Part shown: piece by piece, positions 17,103-26,091 of the stretch
How the letters are laid out: every line of letters starts with the position of its first letter
Numbering within the stretch: the first letter of the stretch is position 1
Origin: Actinoplanes campanulatus
GTDB taxonomy: Bacteria > Actinomycetota > Actinomycetes > Mycobacteriales > Micromonosporaceae
Assembly: GCF_014647795.1 (NCBI RefSeq)
Contig: NZ_BMPW01000015.1
Coordinates: 62,001 to 126,000, forward strand
Reading direction: 5' to 3'
Length of the DNA stretch: 64,000 nucleotides
Position numbers and translations under genes: made by a program
The notes under the pieces: generated by a model
The model's database searches: none
Told to the model about the DNA's origin: nothing
The model's input: the letters and a program-made list of their open reading frames with translations, nothing else

Positions 17103-17770
17103 CGGAGGACCCCGTCCTTGATCAGGACCGAGCGGTACGCCCGCGCCGCGACCTGCTGGTCGTGCGTGACCATGAGGACCGTCAGGCCGGCGCCGTTCAG
17201 TTCGCCGATGAGCGCGAGCACGGCCGCCGCGTTGGCGCTGTCCAGGTTGCCGGTCGGCTCGTCGCAGAGCAGCAGGGACGGGCGGTTCACCAGGGCCCGG
17301 GCGATCGCCACCCGCTGTGCCTCGCCGCCGGACAGGTGACCGGCCCGGGCGTACGCCCGCTGGGTGAGACCGACCCGGTCGAGGGTCTCGAGGGCGAGGC
17401 CGGTCCGGGCCCGCCGGCTCACCGCCGTGTAGATCATGGCCAGCTTGACGTTCTCCAGCACCGACCGGTGCCGCAGCAGGTGGAACGACTGAAACACGAA
17501 GCCGATGCGCCGTCCGCGCAGCGCGGTCCGGTCGGCGTCGGGGAGGGCGGCGGTGTCGATGCCGTCGAGGCGGTACACGCCGCCGTCCGGACGGTCGAGT
17601 AGGCCCACCAGGTTGAGGAAGGTGGACTTGCCGGAACCGGACGGGCCGGTCACGGACACGTACTCCCCCGCGGCGACGGTCAGGTCGGCCTCCCGCAGCG
17701 CCAGCACCGGGGGTGGGCCGGGATAGGAGCGGGTCACCCGGGCGAACTCGACGACCGGCGGCGCCGTCAC
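17099..17770 (-). CDS. MacB-type ABC transporter ATP-binding protein
   Basis: Protein of 223 aa. Walker A GPSGSGKST, Q-loop FVFQSFHLL, signature LSGGEAQRVAIARAL, Walker B LLLCDEPTGNLD and H-loop VTHD are all intact, in the LolD/MacB subfamily arrangement. It powers the permease encoded downstream. Its GTG start overlaps the stop of the membrane-fusion gene by 4 nt, and its own stop overlaps the permease start. Confidence 0.95.
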   Translation of the reverse strand: MTAPPVVEFARVTRSYPGPPPVLALREADLTVAAGEYVSVTGPSGSGKSTFLNLVGLLDRPDGGVYRLDGIDTAALPDADRTALRGRRIGFVFQSFHLLRHRSVLENVKLAMIYTAVSRRARTGLALETLDRVGLTQRAYARAGHLSGGEAQRVAIARALVNRPSLLLCDEPTGNLDSANAAAVLALIGELNGAGLTVLMVTHDQQVAARAYRSVLIKDGVLR

Positions 17771-18957
17771 CCCGTACCGTCCGGAATGCCGCCGACCGCG
17801 ACCCGGTCGCCTTCGGTGAGCCCGTCGCCGCTGACCTCGACGAATCCGCCGGCGGACGCGCCGGTCCGGACGGTGACCGAACGGCGCCGGTCGCCCTCCG
17901 GCACCCGGAGCACCTGGGTCGAGCCGTCCGCGGCCGAGAAGATCGCCGAGACCGGTACGACGAGGACGGCCTGCCCGGTGGTGGCGGCGGTGACGGTGAG
18001 GCGTACGTCCTCGCCGGCGAAGTTCGACGGGAGCGCCTTCGTGGCGCCCACCGTGATCGGGTGGCCGGCCTCGGCTCCGCCGCCCGGCCTCAGGTCGCCG
18101 ATCGACGCGACCTCGCCGGTGACGGTACGCCCGGTGGTCTCATTGAGGATCTGCACCGGCATGCCGGTCTCCACCAGTTCCCGGTCGGCGGGCGCGAGGC
18201 TGCCGCGGACCACCATGTCGCCCACCGAGAGGGTCAGGATCGCGTCCCGGACCTCGGCGCCCAGCCCGGCCTTGACCGCGGACACCCGGGCGGGCAGCGA
18301 CCTGACGTAGTAGACCTCGCTCATCGGCAGGTAGGCGGGGCGGCTCGCGGCCGTCGTGGGTGACGCGCTCGGCGCCGCGGTCGGGTCCGGCTGTTCCGCC
18401 TCCTCGACCGGCGGGTCGTAGTCACGAGCCTGGTACATCTTGCGGATCGCGCGTTCGGTGGAGGCGCCGAAGACGCCGTCCCGGTCGGTGACGCGGTAAC
18501 CCAGCCCGCTCAGCGCCGCCTGCAACTGGTCGACGTCCGAGCCCTTCATTCCCCGGTGGATGTCCCGGTACGGCGGCACGACACCTTTGAGGGCGATGAC
18601 CGGCCGCCCGGAGATCTCCGCCAGCACCGTGCCCGCCTCGACCCGGGCGCCCGCCTTGACCGTGCGCCGTGAGATGACGGCCCGGCCCGCACCGGGCACC
18701 GGCCGGACGTCGAGCGCCCGATCCGGTTCGACGGTGCCCCGCAGCACCACCGCCTGCCGCAGCACGCGCCGTTCCACGGTCGCCGTGATCAGGCTCGGCC
18801 CGGGCGGGGCGGCCTCGGCGGCGGCCTGCTGCGGCGACTTGATCAGGGTGGAGGCGCCCAGACCGGCGATCGCCATCACCACCGCCCCGGTGACCACACC
18901 GATCAGGAACCGGCGCCGCCCGCGCAACGGTTCGGCGGGAGCCGGGCTACCGTCCAC
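17767..18957 (-). CDS. Periplasmic adaptor-like protein with peptidoglycan-binding domain
   Basis: Protein of 396 aa. An N-terminal TM helix (about 17-40) precedes a HlyD/RND-type adaptor fold split by a PG_binding_1 domain (GMKGSDVDQLQAALSGLGY ... DGVFGASTERAIRKMY, about 140-180). Pieces such as VLRGTVEPDRALDV, ISRRTVKAGARVEAGTVLAEI and the C-terminal beta-barrel GEDVRLTV ... LVVPVSAIF fit membrane-fusion proteins of actinobacterial MacB-like systems. It would couple the permease to the cell wall. The GTG start overlaps the preceding lipoprotein gene by 11 nt. Confidence 0.85.
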   Translation of the reverse strand: MDGSPAPAEPLRGRRRFLIGVVTGAVVMAIAGLGASTLIKSPQQAAAEAAPPGPSLITATVERRVLRQAVVLRGTVEPDRALDVRPVPGAGRAVISRRTVKAGARVEAGTVLAEISGRPVIALKGVVPPYRDIHRGMKGSDVDQLQAALSGLGYRVTDRDGVFGASTERAIRKMYQARDYDPPVEEAEQPDPTAAPSASPTTAASRPAYLPMSEVYYVRSLPARVSAVKAGLGAEVRDAILTLSVGDMVVRGSLAPADRELVETGMPVQILNETTGRTVTGEVASIGDLRPGGGAEAGHPITVGATKALPSNFAGEDVRLTVTAATTGQAVLVVPVSAIFSAADGSTQVLRVPEGDRRRSVTVRTGASAGGFVEVSGDGLTEGDRVAVGGIPDGTG

Positions 18958-19861
18958 TCAGCACCGCCGCCGCGTTCTTCAGCGCTTCCTGGGTGTGCTG
19001 GTGGGCGGTCTCCAGCCGCTCCGCGTTGACCTCCACGATCTGCTGCTGGTAGGCGCTCAGGATCGAGGTCATCTGGTCGAGGTAGCCGACCTTCCGCTTG
19101 CAGCGCACGTCCGCGACAGCGGTGCTGATCTCGGCTCTGGAGGCGGCGCCCTTGTCGTCCTTCCACCAGCGCGCGTCGTTGTTCGCGTCGTCCGGCTTGG
19201 CGTAGCGGTAACCGGACGTCTTCATGCAGGCGCTCCAGGCGGCGGCCACCTTGAGCGCGCGATCGTCGGCGAAGGTGCGCGCGGCCGCCTCGTTCGTCAG
19301 GTCCTCGAGCCAGGCGTCCTCGTCGAGGTTCCAGGCGATCTTGCGGTGACCTTCACCGAGACAACCCCCTTCCGGTACGCCGTCCGGCGCCTTCTCGCCC
19401 GGTGTGGCGCCCAGCAGGACGATGGCCTGGTCGTCGCTGAGGGTCGTGCGGTCGCGGTCGGTCTGCGTGTAGTCGCCGGCGCGCTCGGGATCGTCGTGAT
19501 ACCCGGCCCGCTTCGCCACCGCCTCGTCGATCAGGCCCAGCCGGTTCGTCCGGTCCCGCAGCGCGTTGAGCTCGGCGCGCTCACCGAACTTCCAGGTGAT
19601 GCCGAACCGTTTCATGCAGTCCGCGGCCACCGCCTTGGAGGCGTAGTCGAGGTCGATCAACTGGTCGATCGTCGTGGTGTAGCGGTCCAGCGGCAGCTTC
19701 ACGTCGTTCAGGTTCGACACCGACGGCGTGGCGGTCACCGTGGGCGGCGGGAGCGAGGCGGCGGACGCCGGCGACCCGTCCCGGCCGTCCCGGTCACCGG
19801 AGCATCCGGCGGTCGCCAGGACACCGGCCGCCACCATGGCCGCGGCGAGAACACGTTTCAT
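18947..19861 (-). CDS. Lipoprotein, first gene of the MacB-like operon
   Basis: Protein of 304 aa with a lipoprotein signal ending LATAGC (Cys 20), then a Ser/Pro/Thr tether and an alpha-helical, charged body. Cys residues at DCMKRFG, GGCLGEG, SACMKTSG and VRCKRKVG may form disulfides. It matches no family that can be named with confidence. As the first cistron of the lipoprotein-adaptor-ATPase-permease operon it may be the substrate-recognition or accessory part on the outer face of the membrane. Confidence 0.75.
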   Translation of the reverse strand: MKRVLAAAMVAAGVLATAGCSGDRDGRDGSPASAASLPPPTVTATPSVSNLNDVKLPLDRYTTTIDQLIDLDYASKAVAADCMKRFGITWKFGERAELNALRDRTNRLGLIDEAVAKRAGYHDDPERAGDYTQTDRDRTTLSDDQAIVLLGATPGEKAPDGVPEGGCLGEGHRKIAWNLDEDAWLEDLTNEAAARTFADDRALKVAAAWSACMKTSGYRYAKPDDANNDARWWKDDKGAASRAEISTAVADVRCKRKVGYLDQMTSILSAYQQQIVEVNAERLETAHQHTQEALKNAAAVLSGR

Positions 19862-19963
19862 CGGTACGCTCCACTCGTCGTTTCCCGTTCTTCCCGCCTC
19901 GGTCGCCGGCGGGACGGCGCGTGTGCCACCCCGCCGGCTTCCGTCACTGTCGCGGCCCCGCGA

Positions 19964-20386
19964 TCAGCACGACCACGTGTGCGTGGACATGACCCTGTCG
20001 TAGGTGGTGTCGATCAGGGTCCGTCCCACACCGCCGGGGACGATCCTGATGACCTTGGTGCTGTTGGAGATGCTGCCGTAGTTGTTGCCCCACGCCGCGG
20101 TGCACGAGCTGCCCCTGGACGTGAGCCCGCGGCTGTTGTTGTCGACCAGAGCGCCGGTTCTCGGGTAGTAGTTGTTGCTGAGGTTCGTGTCGGTGCCCTC
20201 GTAGTCCCAGCCGGCGATCTCCCAGATGTCGCCCTGCCAGATGCAGGACTCGGAGGGCTCGCAGGTGCCGTTGAAGTTGGTGTTCGCGGATGCCGGTGCC
20301 GACGTCGCGAACAGGACGGCGCTGGACGCCAAGCCGGTGACGGCTGCCGCGCGCACCCAGCGCGCGGTCGAACTGACCTGAGACAA
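19964..20386 (-). CDS. Secreted peptidase-inhibitor I36-like protein
   Basis: Protein of 140 aa. The likely start is TTG 20386 with GGGAG 6 nt upstream, because no ATG or GTG fits the signal peptide (about 1-34, ending APASA). The mature part is small and Cys-containing: CEPSESCIWQGDIW and DNNSRGLTSRGSSC, ending in a C-terminal Cys, giving four Cys (two possible disulfides). The opening CxxxxxCxW followed by an acidic, Gly/Tyr/Asn-rich stretch is like the I36 (SMI) inhibitor/crystallin-type secreted proteins of Streptomyces. Function as a protease inhibitor is only suggested by the family. It lies between the exporter operon and a SARP regulator on the same strand. Confidence 0.65.
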   Translation of the reverse strand: MSQVSSTARWVRAAAVTGLASSAVLFATSAPASANTNFNGTCEPSESCIWQGDIWEIAGWDYEGTDTNLSNNYYPRTGALVDNNSRGLTSRGSSCTAAWGNNYGSISNSTKVIRIVPGGVGRTLIDTTYDRVMSTHTWSC

Positions 20387-20481
20387 CCTGTCTCCCTTCC
20401 CCGTGCGGAGCGGGTCGCTCCGCCTTCCCATGAGCCTCGGACCGCCCCGTAGGTTCCGCGGCAAGCCGGGCATAAGTAACG

Positions 20482-21294
20482 TCAGGCGACGCTGCGCGGG
20501 CTCTGGGTGATCAAATTCAGGAGCTGCTCGGTCGACCGGCCGCCCCGGAGCAGTTCCCGCTGGAGCCGTTCGAGGCCCGGCGCGTGCAGGCCGGTCTCCT
20601 TCACCAGATGGTGGCGGGCCTGCCGGAACGTGATGGAGGTGGCCTCCACCAGCCGCCCGCTGAGCGCCTCGGCGACCATCAGCTGCAACCAGAACCGTTC
20701 GCGGTTCGGATGGAGCTCGGCCAGCCGCCGGGCCCGGGGCAGGGCGAACTCGGTCTGCCCCGACTCCAGGCTGGCCAGTACCAGCGTCTCCTCCGCCTGG
20801 AAGCGCAGTTCCTCCAGATAGGCGGCCTCGGCGCGCAGCGAATGCACCTCCACCACGTCCGGCATGGCGTCGGCGCCGCGCCACAGATCGAGCGCCGCGT
20901 GGGCGGTTCGGGCCGCACCGGCGGGATCCCGTGGCCACCGGCGCCGCGCCTCGTCCAGCAGCTCGCGGAACCGGTAGGCGTCGACGGCGCACCGGTCCGG
21001 TGCGATCCGGTAACCCGCCGCGCTCGTCGGCAGAGTCCGCTCCGTCTCGTGCCGCAGGGCGCCGCGCAGCACCCGGATGTGCGAGCGCACCATCTGCGGC
21101 GCGTGGGACGGCCGGCTGTCGCCCCAGATCGATCGGACCAGCTGGCCGGTGGACACCGGCCGCCCGGCCGCCACGACCAGGAGCGCCAGCACCTTGCGGC
21201 ACTGCAACTGGAGGCCGACCTTCACCCCGTTGGGCCTCAGGATCTCGACCGGTCCGAGAATCCCCACGTCAAGCCGTTCTTGATCCCCGTTCAT
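20482..21294 (-). CDS. SARP/AfsR-type transcriptional regulator
   Basis: Protein of 270 aa. An OmpR-like winged-helix DNA-binding domain (about 8-95: LDVGILGPVEIL, CRKVLALLVVAAGRPVSTGQLVRSIWG, MVRSHIRVLRGAL, GYRIAP) is followed by a bacterial transcriptional activation domain (about 100-250: DAYRFRELLDEAR, ALDLWRG, RARRLAELHPNRERFWLQLMVA). These are the marks of Streptomyces antibiotic regulatory proteins. ATG 21294 with GGAG 8 nt upstream was chosen over longer frames. It may control the adjacent I36-like gene and exporter; direct-repeat SARP boxes were not identified. Confidence 0.85.
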   Translation of the reverse strand: MNGDQERLDVGILGPVEILRPNGVKVGLQLQCRKVLALLVVAAGRPVSTGQLVRSIWGDSRPSHAPQMVRSHIRVLRGALRHETERTLPTSAAGYRIAPDRCAVDAYRFRELLDEARRRWPRDPAGAARTAHAALDLWRGADAMPDVVEVHSLRAEAAYLEELRFQAEETLVLASLESGQTEFALPRARRLAELHPNRERFWLQLMVAEALSGRLVEATSITFRQARHHLVKETGLHAPGLERLQRELLRGGRSTEQLLNLITQSPRSVA

Positions 21295-21436
21295 CGTGCA
21301 GACTCCAGCCTCGATAGGCATCGATGTGCACATCGAGCACGGAGAATACACAGAGGACGGCCGCCGTGGTGACCCGTCGGTAACAGAGCATCACGCGAGC
21401 TGTTCCCGTCGATTCCGGTGCGGCTACCGTCTCGGC

Positions 21437-22273
21437 ATGACCTTCTCGATCGTTGCCCGCTCCGCCGACGGCACCACCCTCGGCGTCGCGGTGGCCAGCA
21501 GATTCCTCGGCGCCGGTGCGGCGGTTCCGGCCGCCCTCGCCGATGTCGGCGCGGTCGCCACCCAGTCGTACGCGAATCTCGCCTATCGCCCGCAGGCGCT
21601 GGCGCTGCTCGGCACCGGCGTGGCCGCGACCGGCACGGTGCGGGCGCTGATCGCCGGCGACGCCGGCCCGGTCGGGCACCGGCAGGTCGGCGTGGTCGGC
21701 ACGGACGGGCCGGGCGCCACCTTCACCGGTGACGACTGTCATCCGTGGGCGGGCGGCGTGGCCGGCGACGGCTACGCGATCCAGGGCAACATGCTGGCCG
21801 GGCCGCGGGTGGTCGCCGACATGGAGGCCGCCTGGCTGGGCGGCGCGGCTCAGCCACGGTTCCAGTACCGGCTGTTCGGCGCGCTGCGCGCCGGTGACGT
21901 GGCCGGCGGCGACCGGCGCGGCCGGCAGAGCGCCGCCCTGCTCGTCGTGGCGAAGGGCATGGGCTACGGCGGCACCAGCGACGTCCTCGCCGACCTGCGC
22001 GTCGACGACCACCCGGATCCGGTCGCCGAGCTGGGCCGCCTGCTGGAGCTGCACACGCTCTACTTCGAGCGCCCCGACCCGGCCACGCTGATCCCGCTCA
22101 CCGGTGACATCGCCGGCGAGGTGCGGGCGCGGCTCGCCGAGGCCGGTCACACCGGGGCCGACCTGGACGAGGCGCTGGCGAGCTGGGCCGGCATCGAGAA
22201 TCTCGAGGAGCGGATCGTGGCGGGCGCGATCGATCCGCTGGTGCTGGCCCAGCTCCGCGCGGGCGGGGTGTGA
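21437..22273 (+). CDS. DUF1028 family protein
   Basis: Protein of 278 aa. It opens with MTFSIVARSADGTTLGVAVASR and continues with GAVATQSYANLAYRPQAL, AIQGNMLAGPRVV and LRVDDHPDPVAELGRLLELH, the ordered motifs of DUF1028. The fold belongs to the Ntn-hydrolase superfamily, so a hydrolytic activity is possible but unproven. The C-terminal 60 residues are a helical tail found in longer members. It is divergent from the SARP gene (142-bp gap) and converges with the GH120 gene with only 3 nt between stops. Confidence 0.85.
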   Translation: MTFSIVARSADGTTLGVAVASRFLGAGAAVPAALADVGAVATQSYANLAYRPQALALLGTGVAATGTVRALIAGDAGPVGHRQVGVVGTDGPGATFTGDDCHPWAGGVAGDGYAIQGNMLAGPRVVADMEAAWLGGAAQPRFQYRLFGALRAGDVAGGDRRGRQSAALLVVAKGMGYGGTSDVLADLRVDDHPDPVAELGRLLELHTLYFERPDPATLIPLTGDIAGEVRARLAEAGHTGADLDEALASWAGIENLEERIVAGAIDPLVLAQLRAGGV

Positions 22274-22276
22274 CGG

Positions 22277-24241
22277 TCACCAGACGCGTAGGCGGCCGCT
22301 TCCCGCGGTGAGGCCGGCGAGCGGGCCCGCCGCGTACGTCCGGCCCTGCTCTTTGCGAAGGCCGGTCAGGTCGGTGTCGATGACGGCGGGGGTGCCGTCC
22401 CGCTCCTCGAACTCGGCGTCGGCGAACCGGGCCCGTTGCAGGTCGCGGCCGCCGATCGGGGCGAGGCCTGCGCCGTCGAAGCCGTCCGGCAGGTCGGTCA
22501 CCAGGTAGACCTCGTCGCCCTCGGTGACGACCGTGGCGGACGCGCCGCCCAGGGTCACCGGGTCCCGTTCACCGGCGAACGGGCGGGCGCCGGCGGCGTA
22601 GACGTTGCTCCGGGCGTACACGGCCTGTTTGATGTTGAGGAATTTCTGGTGGTCGCCCTGCGGCTGTTCGTCGATGCGCTGGAGGTACTCCTCGAACGAC
22701 GCCGGACAGGCGTCGTAGCCGACGGTGCCGGCACAGGCCGGGGACATGCCTTCGGGCAGGGCACCGTACGCCGTGTCCGGGTCGCCGCCGACGAACAGGT
22801 TGCCGATCCACCGGTCGTCGCCGCCGACGATGAACGCGTAGCCGGCCACCTGCGTGCTGTGTGGCCGGTGGTAGGGCGTGGCCCGGTCCATCACCGGCTC
22901 CACCCACACCGTGCCGCAGAGCAGGTTGTTGACGAACGCCCCGCCCTGGCTCCACAGCTCCAGCGACGCGGGCGACGCGAGGATGTTGTGGTCGACGAGG
23001 TACGGCCCGTGGCTGACCTCGATGAACAGGTCCCGGTTGTTGTCGTGGTAGACGTTGCGGGAGACGCGGGTGCCCTGGGTCTGCCAGTCCAGCCAGGTGC
23101 CGAGCGAGCAGTCGTGGATCCGGTTGTGGCGGATCTCCACGTCGATGGCGGCGTGCAGTTTGATGCCGCCGATCTCGTACCCGTAGAACTCGCGTTTGAT
23201 CGCGATGTGGTGGATGTGATTGTCCTCGATGGTGGAGAAGACGCAGCCGAGGTGACCGACGATGCCGTTCTGCCCGCAGTCGTAGATGTGGTTGCGGCGG
23301 ATCACGTGCGAGCCGATGTGCTCTCGGTCCCAGCCGATCTGCCGGGCCGAGAAGACCGCCTCCAGCTGGTACTGGTAGCCGGGCTTGTCGCCGCGTTCGG
23401 TGGCCCAGTTGTGGCCGGTGGAGGCCTCCTTGCCGATCGAGATCGCCGAGCATTTCGCGTCGTGGATGACGTTGTCCTCGATGATCCAGCCCTTGGCCCA
23501 GTTCGGGCCGATGAGGCCCGGCTGGTCGGCGGTGGGCGGCGTCCACGGGGTGGCCGCCTGCGCGAGTTCGAAGCCGCGCACGGTGATGTAGTCCAGGTGC
23601 GGCACGAGCGGGTAGAACACCGACCGGCGTACGTTGATCTCGACGAGTTCGGTGTTCGGGTCCGCGCCCTGGAAGTTCGCCCAGATGGTGGTGGTCTCGG
23701 TGCCGACCTCGGCATACCAGACCAGCAGGGTCTGCTCCGGGTTGCGGACCCGGTCGGTGACGCTGGTCCAGTTGTCGATCACCTCGGTGCGCTTCTCCGG
23801 GGCGGACACCTCGGCGCGTGAGCCGGCCTCGTAGAAGCTGAGGCCGTTGAGGTAGACGTCGCCCAGGTGCTTGCGGGGCTCCTTGCCGTCGTGCACGACC
23901 CAGTCTCCGGCGAGCTCCTCGGCGTACGGATTGAAGTCGCCGAAGAGCGTGTTGGGCACGCTCGCCCGCCACACCGTCCCGCCGTCGTTCTCCCAGCCGG
24001 TGATCCGCTCGGAGCCCTTGATGACGACGTGCTCGCCGTCGGCGGCCTGGTAGGTGATGCGGCGGTTGTCGCTGAGGCCGCCCCGCCGGGGTGTGACCCA
24101 CTCGCGGTACTCGCCGGCGTGCACGATCACGGTGTCGCCGGGCCGGGCCAGGGCGGCGGCCCGGTTGATGCTCCGGAACGGCCGCTCCGGCGAGCCGTCA
24201 CCGTCGTCGGATCCGGTGGTCGCCACATGCAGCGATGTCAT
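22277..24241 (-). CDS. GH120 beta-xylosidase (parallel beta-helix), cytoplasmic
   Basis: Protein of 654 aa without a signal peptide, ATG 24241 with GAAAGG upstream. The N-terminus LHVATTGSDDGDGSPERPF and segments such as GEYREWVTPRRGGLSD, FGDFNPYAEELAGDW, WTPPTADQPGLIGPNWAKG and NRDLFIEVSHGPYLVDHNIL agree closely with what I remember of the GH120 beta-xylosidase XylC of Thermoanaerobacterium; the catalytic domain is a right-handed parallel beta-helix. It should split xylobiose and short xylo-oligosaccharides taken up by the transporter encoded just upstream, 34 nt away on the same strand. Confidence 0.85.
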   Translation of the reverse strand: MTSLHVATTGSDDGDGSPERPFRSINRAAALARPGDTVIVHAGEYREWVTPRRGGLSDNRRITYQAADGEHVVIKGSERITGWENDGGTVWRASVPNTLFGDFNPYAEELAGDWVVHDGKEPRKHLGDVYLNGLSFYEAGSRAEVSAPEKRTEVIDNWTSVTDRVRNPEQTLLVWYAEVGTETTTIWANFQGADPNTELVEINVRRSVFYPLVPHLDYITVRGFELAQAATPWTPPTADQPGLIGPNWAKGWIIEDNVIHDAKCSAISIGKEASTGHNWATERGDKPGYQYQLEAVFSARQIGWDREHIGSHVIRRNHIYDCGQNGIVGHLGCVFSTIEDNHIHHIAIKREFYGYEIGGIKLHAAIDVEIRHNRIHDCSLGTWLDWQTQGTRVSRNVYHDNNRDLFIEVSHGPYLVDHNILASPASLELWSQGGAFVNNLLCGTVWVEPVMDRATPYHRPHSTQVAGYAFIVGGDDRWIGNLFVGGDPDTAYGALPEGMSPACAGTVGYDACPASFEEYLQRIDEQPQGDHQKFLNIKQAVYARSNVYAAGARPFAGERDPVTLGGASATVVTEGDEVYLVTDLPDGFDGAGLAPIGGRDLQRARFADAEFEERDGTPAVIDTDLTGLRKEQGRTYAAGPLAGLTAGSGRLRVW

Positions 24242-24275
24242 GTCGGATGCCTTTCTGTCGTCAACTTGGGTCGGC

Positions 24276-25100
24276 TCATCCCTTGACCGCGCCGGTGAGG
24301 CCACCGACGATGCGGCGTTCGAAGAGGCTGAAGAACACCAGCGCCGGAATCATCGACAATGAGGTGAACGCGAGAACCTTGGCCGTGTCGACCGAATATT
24401 CCGACGCGAACGCCTGCACGCCCAGGGGCAGGGTGAAGGTCTCCTGATCGTTCAGGATGAACAGCGGCAGCAGGTAGCTGTTCCAGCTGTTCACGAACGC
24501 GAGGATGCCGGTGGTGATCAGGCCCGGCACCGAGAGCGGGAGCACCATTCGCCAGAAGAAGCCGAGCCGGCTGCACTGGTCGATGGCTGCGGCCTCCTCG
24601 ATCTCCCGGGGGATGGCCCGCAGGAACGGGACCAGGATGATGATGGTGGTGGGCAGCCCGAAGGCGATCTGGGGCAGGATCACGCCGGGCAGCGTGTTCA
24701 CCAGGCCCAGGTTCTTGATCAGGATGTAGAGCGGCGTGATGGCGACCGTCGCGGGGAACATGAGACCGGCGGCGAACAGGGCGTACATCACTCCCCGGCC
24801 GCGGAACCGGTAGCGGGCCAGCACGTAGCTCGCCATCACCCCCAGCCCGACGACGCCGATGGTGGTGATGACCGCCGCGATCGTCGAGTTGCCGACCTGG
24901 CGCCAGAAGGTCTCGCCGGCCAGCACGTCGGTGTAGTTGCTGAACACCCACGGGTCCGGCAGGCCCGCCGGATCGGTGGTGATCTGCGAGTTGGTCCGGA
25001 AGCCGCCGATGATGATGTAGAGGACGGGCCCGAGCATCAGCCCGATGAGCATCAGGACGCCGACGTAGACGGCCGGATTGCCCTGCCGTGGCTTGGCCAT
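24276..25100 (-). CDS. Sugar ABC transporter permease (MalG-like)
   Basis: Protein of 274 aa with six predicted helices and the EAA loop EIEEAAAIDQCSRLGFFWRMVLP, which docks the ATPase. It is the second permease of a CUT1-type oligosaccharide importer. ATG 25100 lies 2 nt after the stop of the first permease. No ATPase gene is present, so a shared MsiK-type ATPase encoded elsewhere, as is usual in Actinobacteria, must energise uptake. Confidence 0.93.
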   Translation of the reverse strand: MAKPRQGNPAVYVGVLMLIGLMLGPVLYIIIGGFRTNSQITTDPAGLPDPWVFSNYTDVLAGETFWRQVGNSTIAAVITTIGVVGLGVMASYVLARYRFRGRGVMYALFAAGLMFPATVAITPLYILIKNLGLVNTLPGVILPQIAFGLPTTIIILVPFLRAIPREIEEAAAIDQCSRLGFFWRMVLPLSVPGLITTGILAFVNSWNSYLLPLFILNDQETFTLPLGVQAFASEYSVDTAKVLAFTSLSMIPALVFFSLFERRIVGGLTGAVKG

Positions 25101-25102
25101 TG

Positions 25103-26089
25103 CTACCGTCCTCCGGTGAGCGCGCCCTCGGTGTCCCGGCGCAGGACGAAACGCTGGTAGACGAGGGCGATGAGCATCGAGATGAGGAAGAGGACCACGG
25201 CCACGGCGTTGCCGTACCCGTAGTTGCCGGCGTTGCGGCCCTCGGCGACCATGTACGTCGCCATCGTCGAGGTGCCGGCGGTCGACGCGACGTACTGGCC
25301 CCAGATGATGTAGACGAGGTCGAACAGCTGTAGGGCGCCGATGATCGACAGGAACGCCCAGATCCGGATGGTCGGGCCGAGCAGCGGCAGGGTGACCCGC
25401 CACTGCGTCTGCCAGTAGGTGGCGCCGTCGACCGCGGCCGCCTCGGACAGCTCCTCCGGGATGTTCTGCATGCCGGCCAGGAAGAGGATCACCGCGAATC
25501 CGATGTACTTCCAGGTGAGGATCAGCATCAGGGTCCAGAGGGCGAGTTCGGGATTCGCGAGCCAGTCCTCGGCCAGCCAGCCGAGGCCGATCGACCGCAG
25601 GACGTCGTTGACGGCGCCGTTGGTCTGGAGCATGAGACTCCAGGCGGTCCCGACGATGACCTCGGAGATCACGTACGGGACGAAGATGAGGATCCGGATG
25701 ATCGACTGGCCGCGCATCCGGTGGTTGAGCAGCAGGGCGAGGCCGACGGCGATCGGGCCCTGAATCAGCAGCGACAGCACGACGATCTGGCCGTTGTGCA
25801 GCAGCGCCTCGTGGAACGCGGTGTCCGCCAGGATGGTCCGGTAGTTGTCGAGGCCGACGAAGTCGGTTGGCGGCCCGAAGCCCTTCCACCGGTAGAAGCC
25901 GTAGTAGGCGGCCATCAGCACCGGGAAGATGACGAAGCCGGCGAACATGAGGATCGCGGGGCCGGAGAGCACCGCGATCTCGAGTCGCTGAGCCCAGCCG
26001 ATGCCGCGCCGGCGGGGCCGCGCCGGGGGCGCCGGCTTTACGCCGCCCCCGTCGCGGACCCGGTCGGCGACTGTGAAGCTGCCGGCCAC
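25103..26089 (-). CDS. Sugar ABC transporter permease (MalF-like)
   Basis: Protein of 328 aa starting at GTG 26089, 2 nt after the binding-protein stop. It has a basic N-terminal tail (PARPRRRG) and six helices, and the EAA loop reads ELSEAAAVDGATYWQTQWRVTLP. It pairs with the MalG-like permease to form the membrane channel of the oligosaccharide importer. The GH120 gene in the same operon points to xylo-oligosaccharides as the substrate. Confidence 0.93.
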   Translation of the reverse strand: MAGSFTVADRVRDGGGVKPAPPARPRRRGIGWAQRLEIAVLSGPAILMFAGFVIFPVLMAAYYGFYRWKGFGPPTDFVGLDNYRTILADTAFHEALLHNGQIVVLSLLIQGPIAVGLALLLNHRMRGQSIIRILIFVPYVISEVIVGTAWSLMLQTNGAVNDVLRSIGLGWLAEDWLANPELALWTLMLILTWKYIGFAVILFLAGMQNIPEELSEAAAVDGATYWQTQWRVTLPLLGPTIRIWAFLSIIGALQLFDLVYIIWGQYVASTAGTSTMATYMVAEGRNAGNYGYGNAVAVVLFLISMLIALVYQRFVLRRDTEGALTGGR

Positions 26090-26091
26090 TA

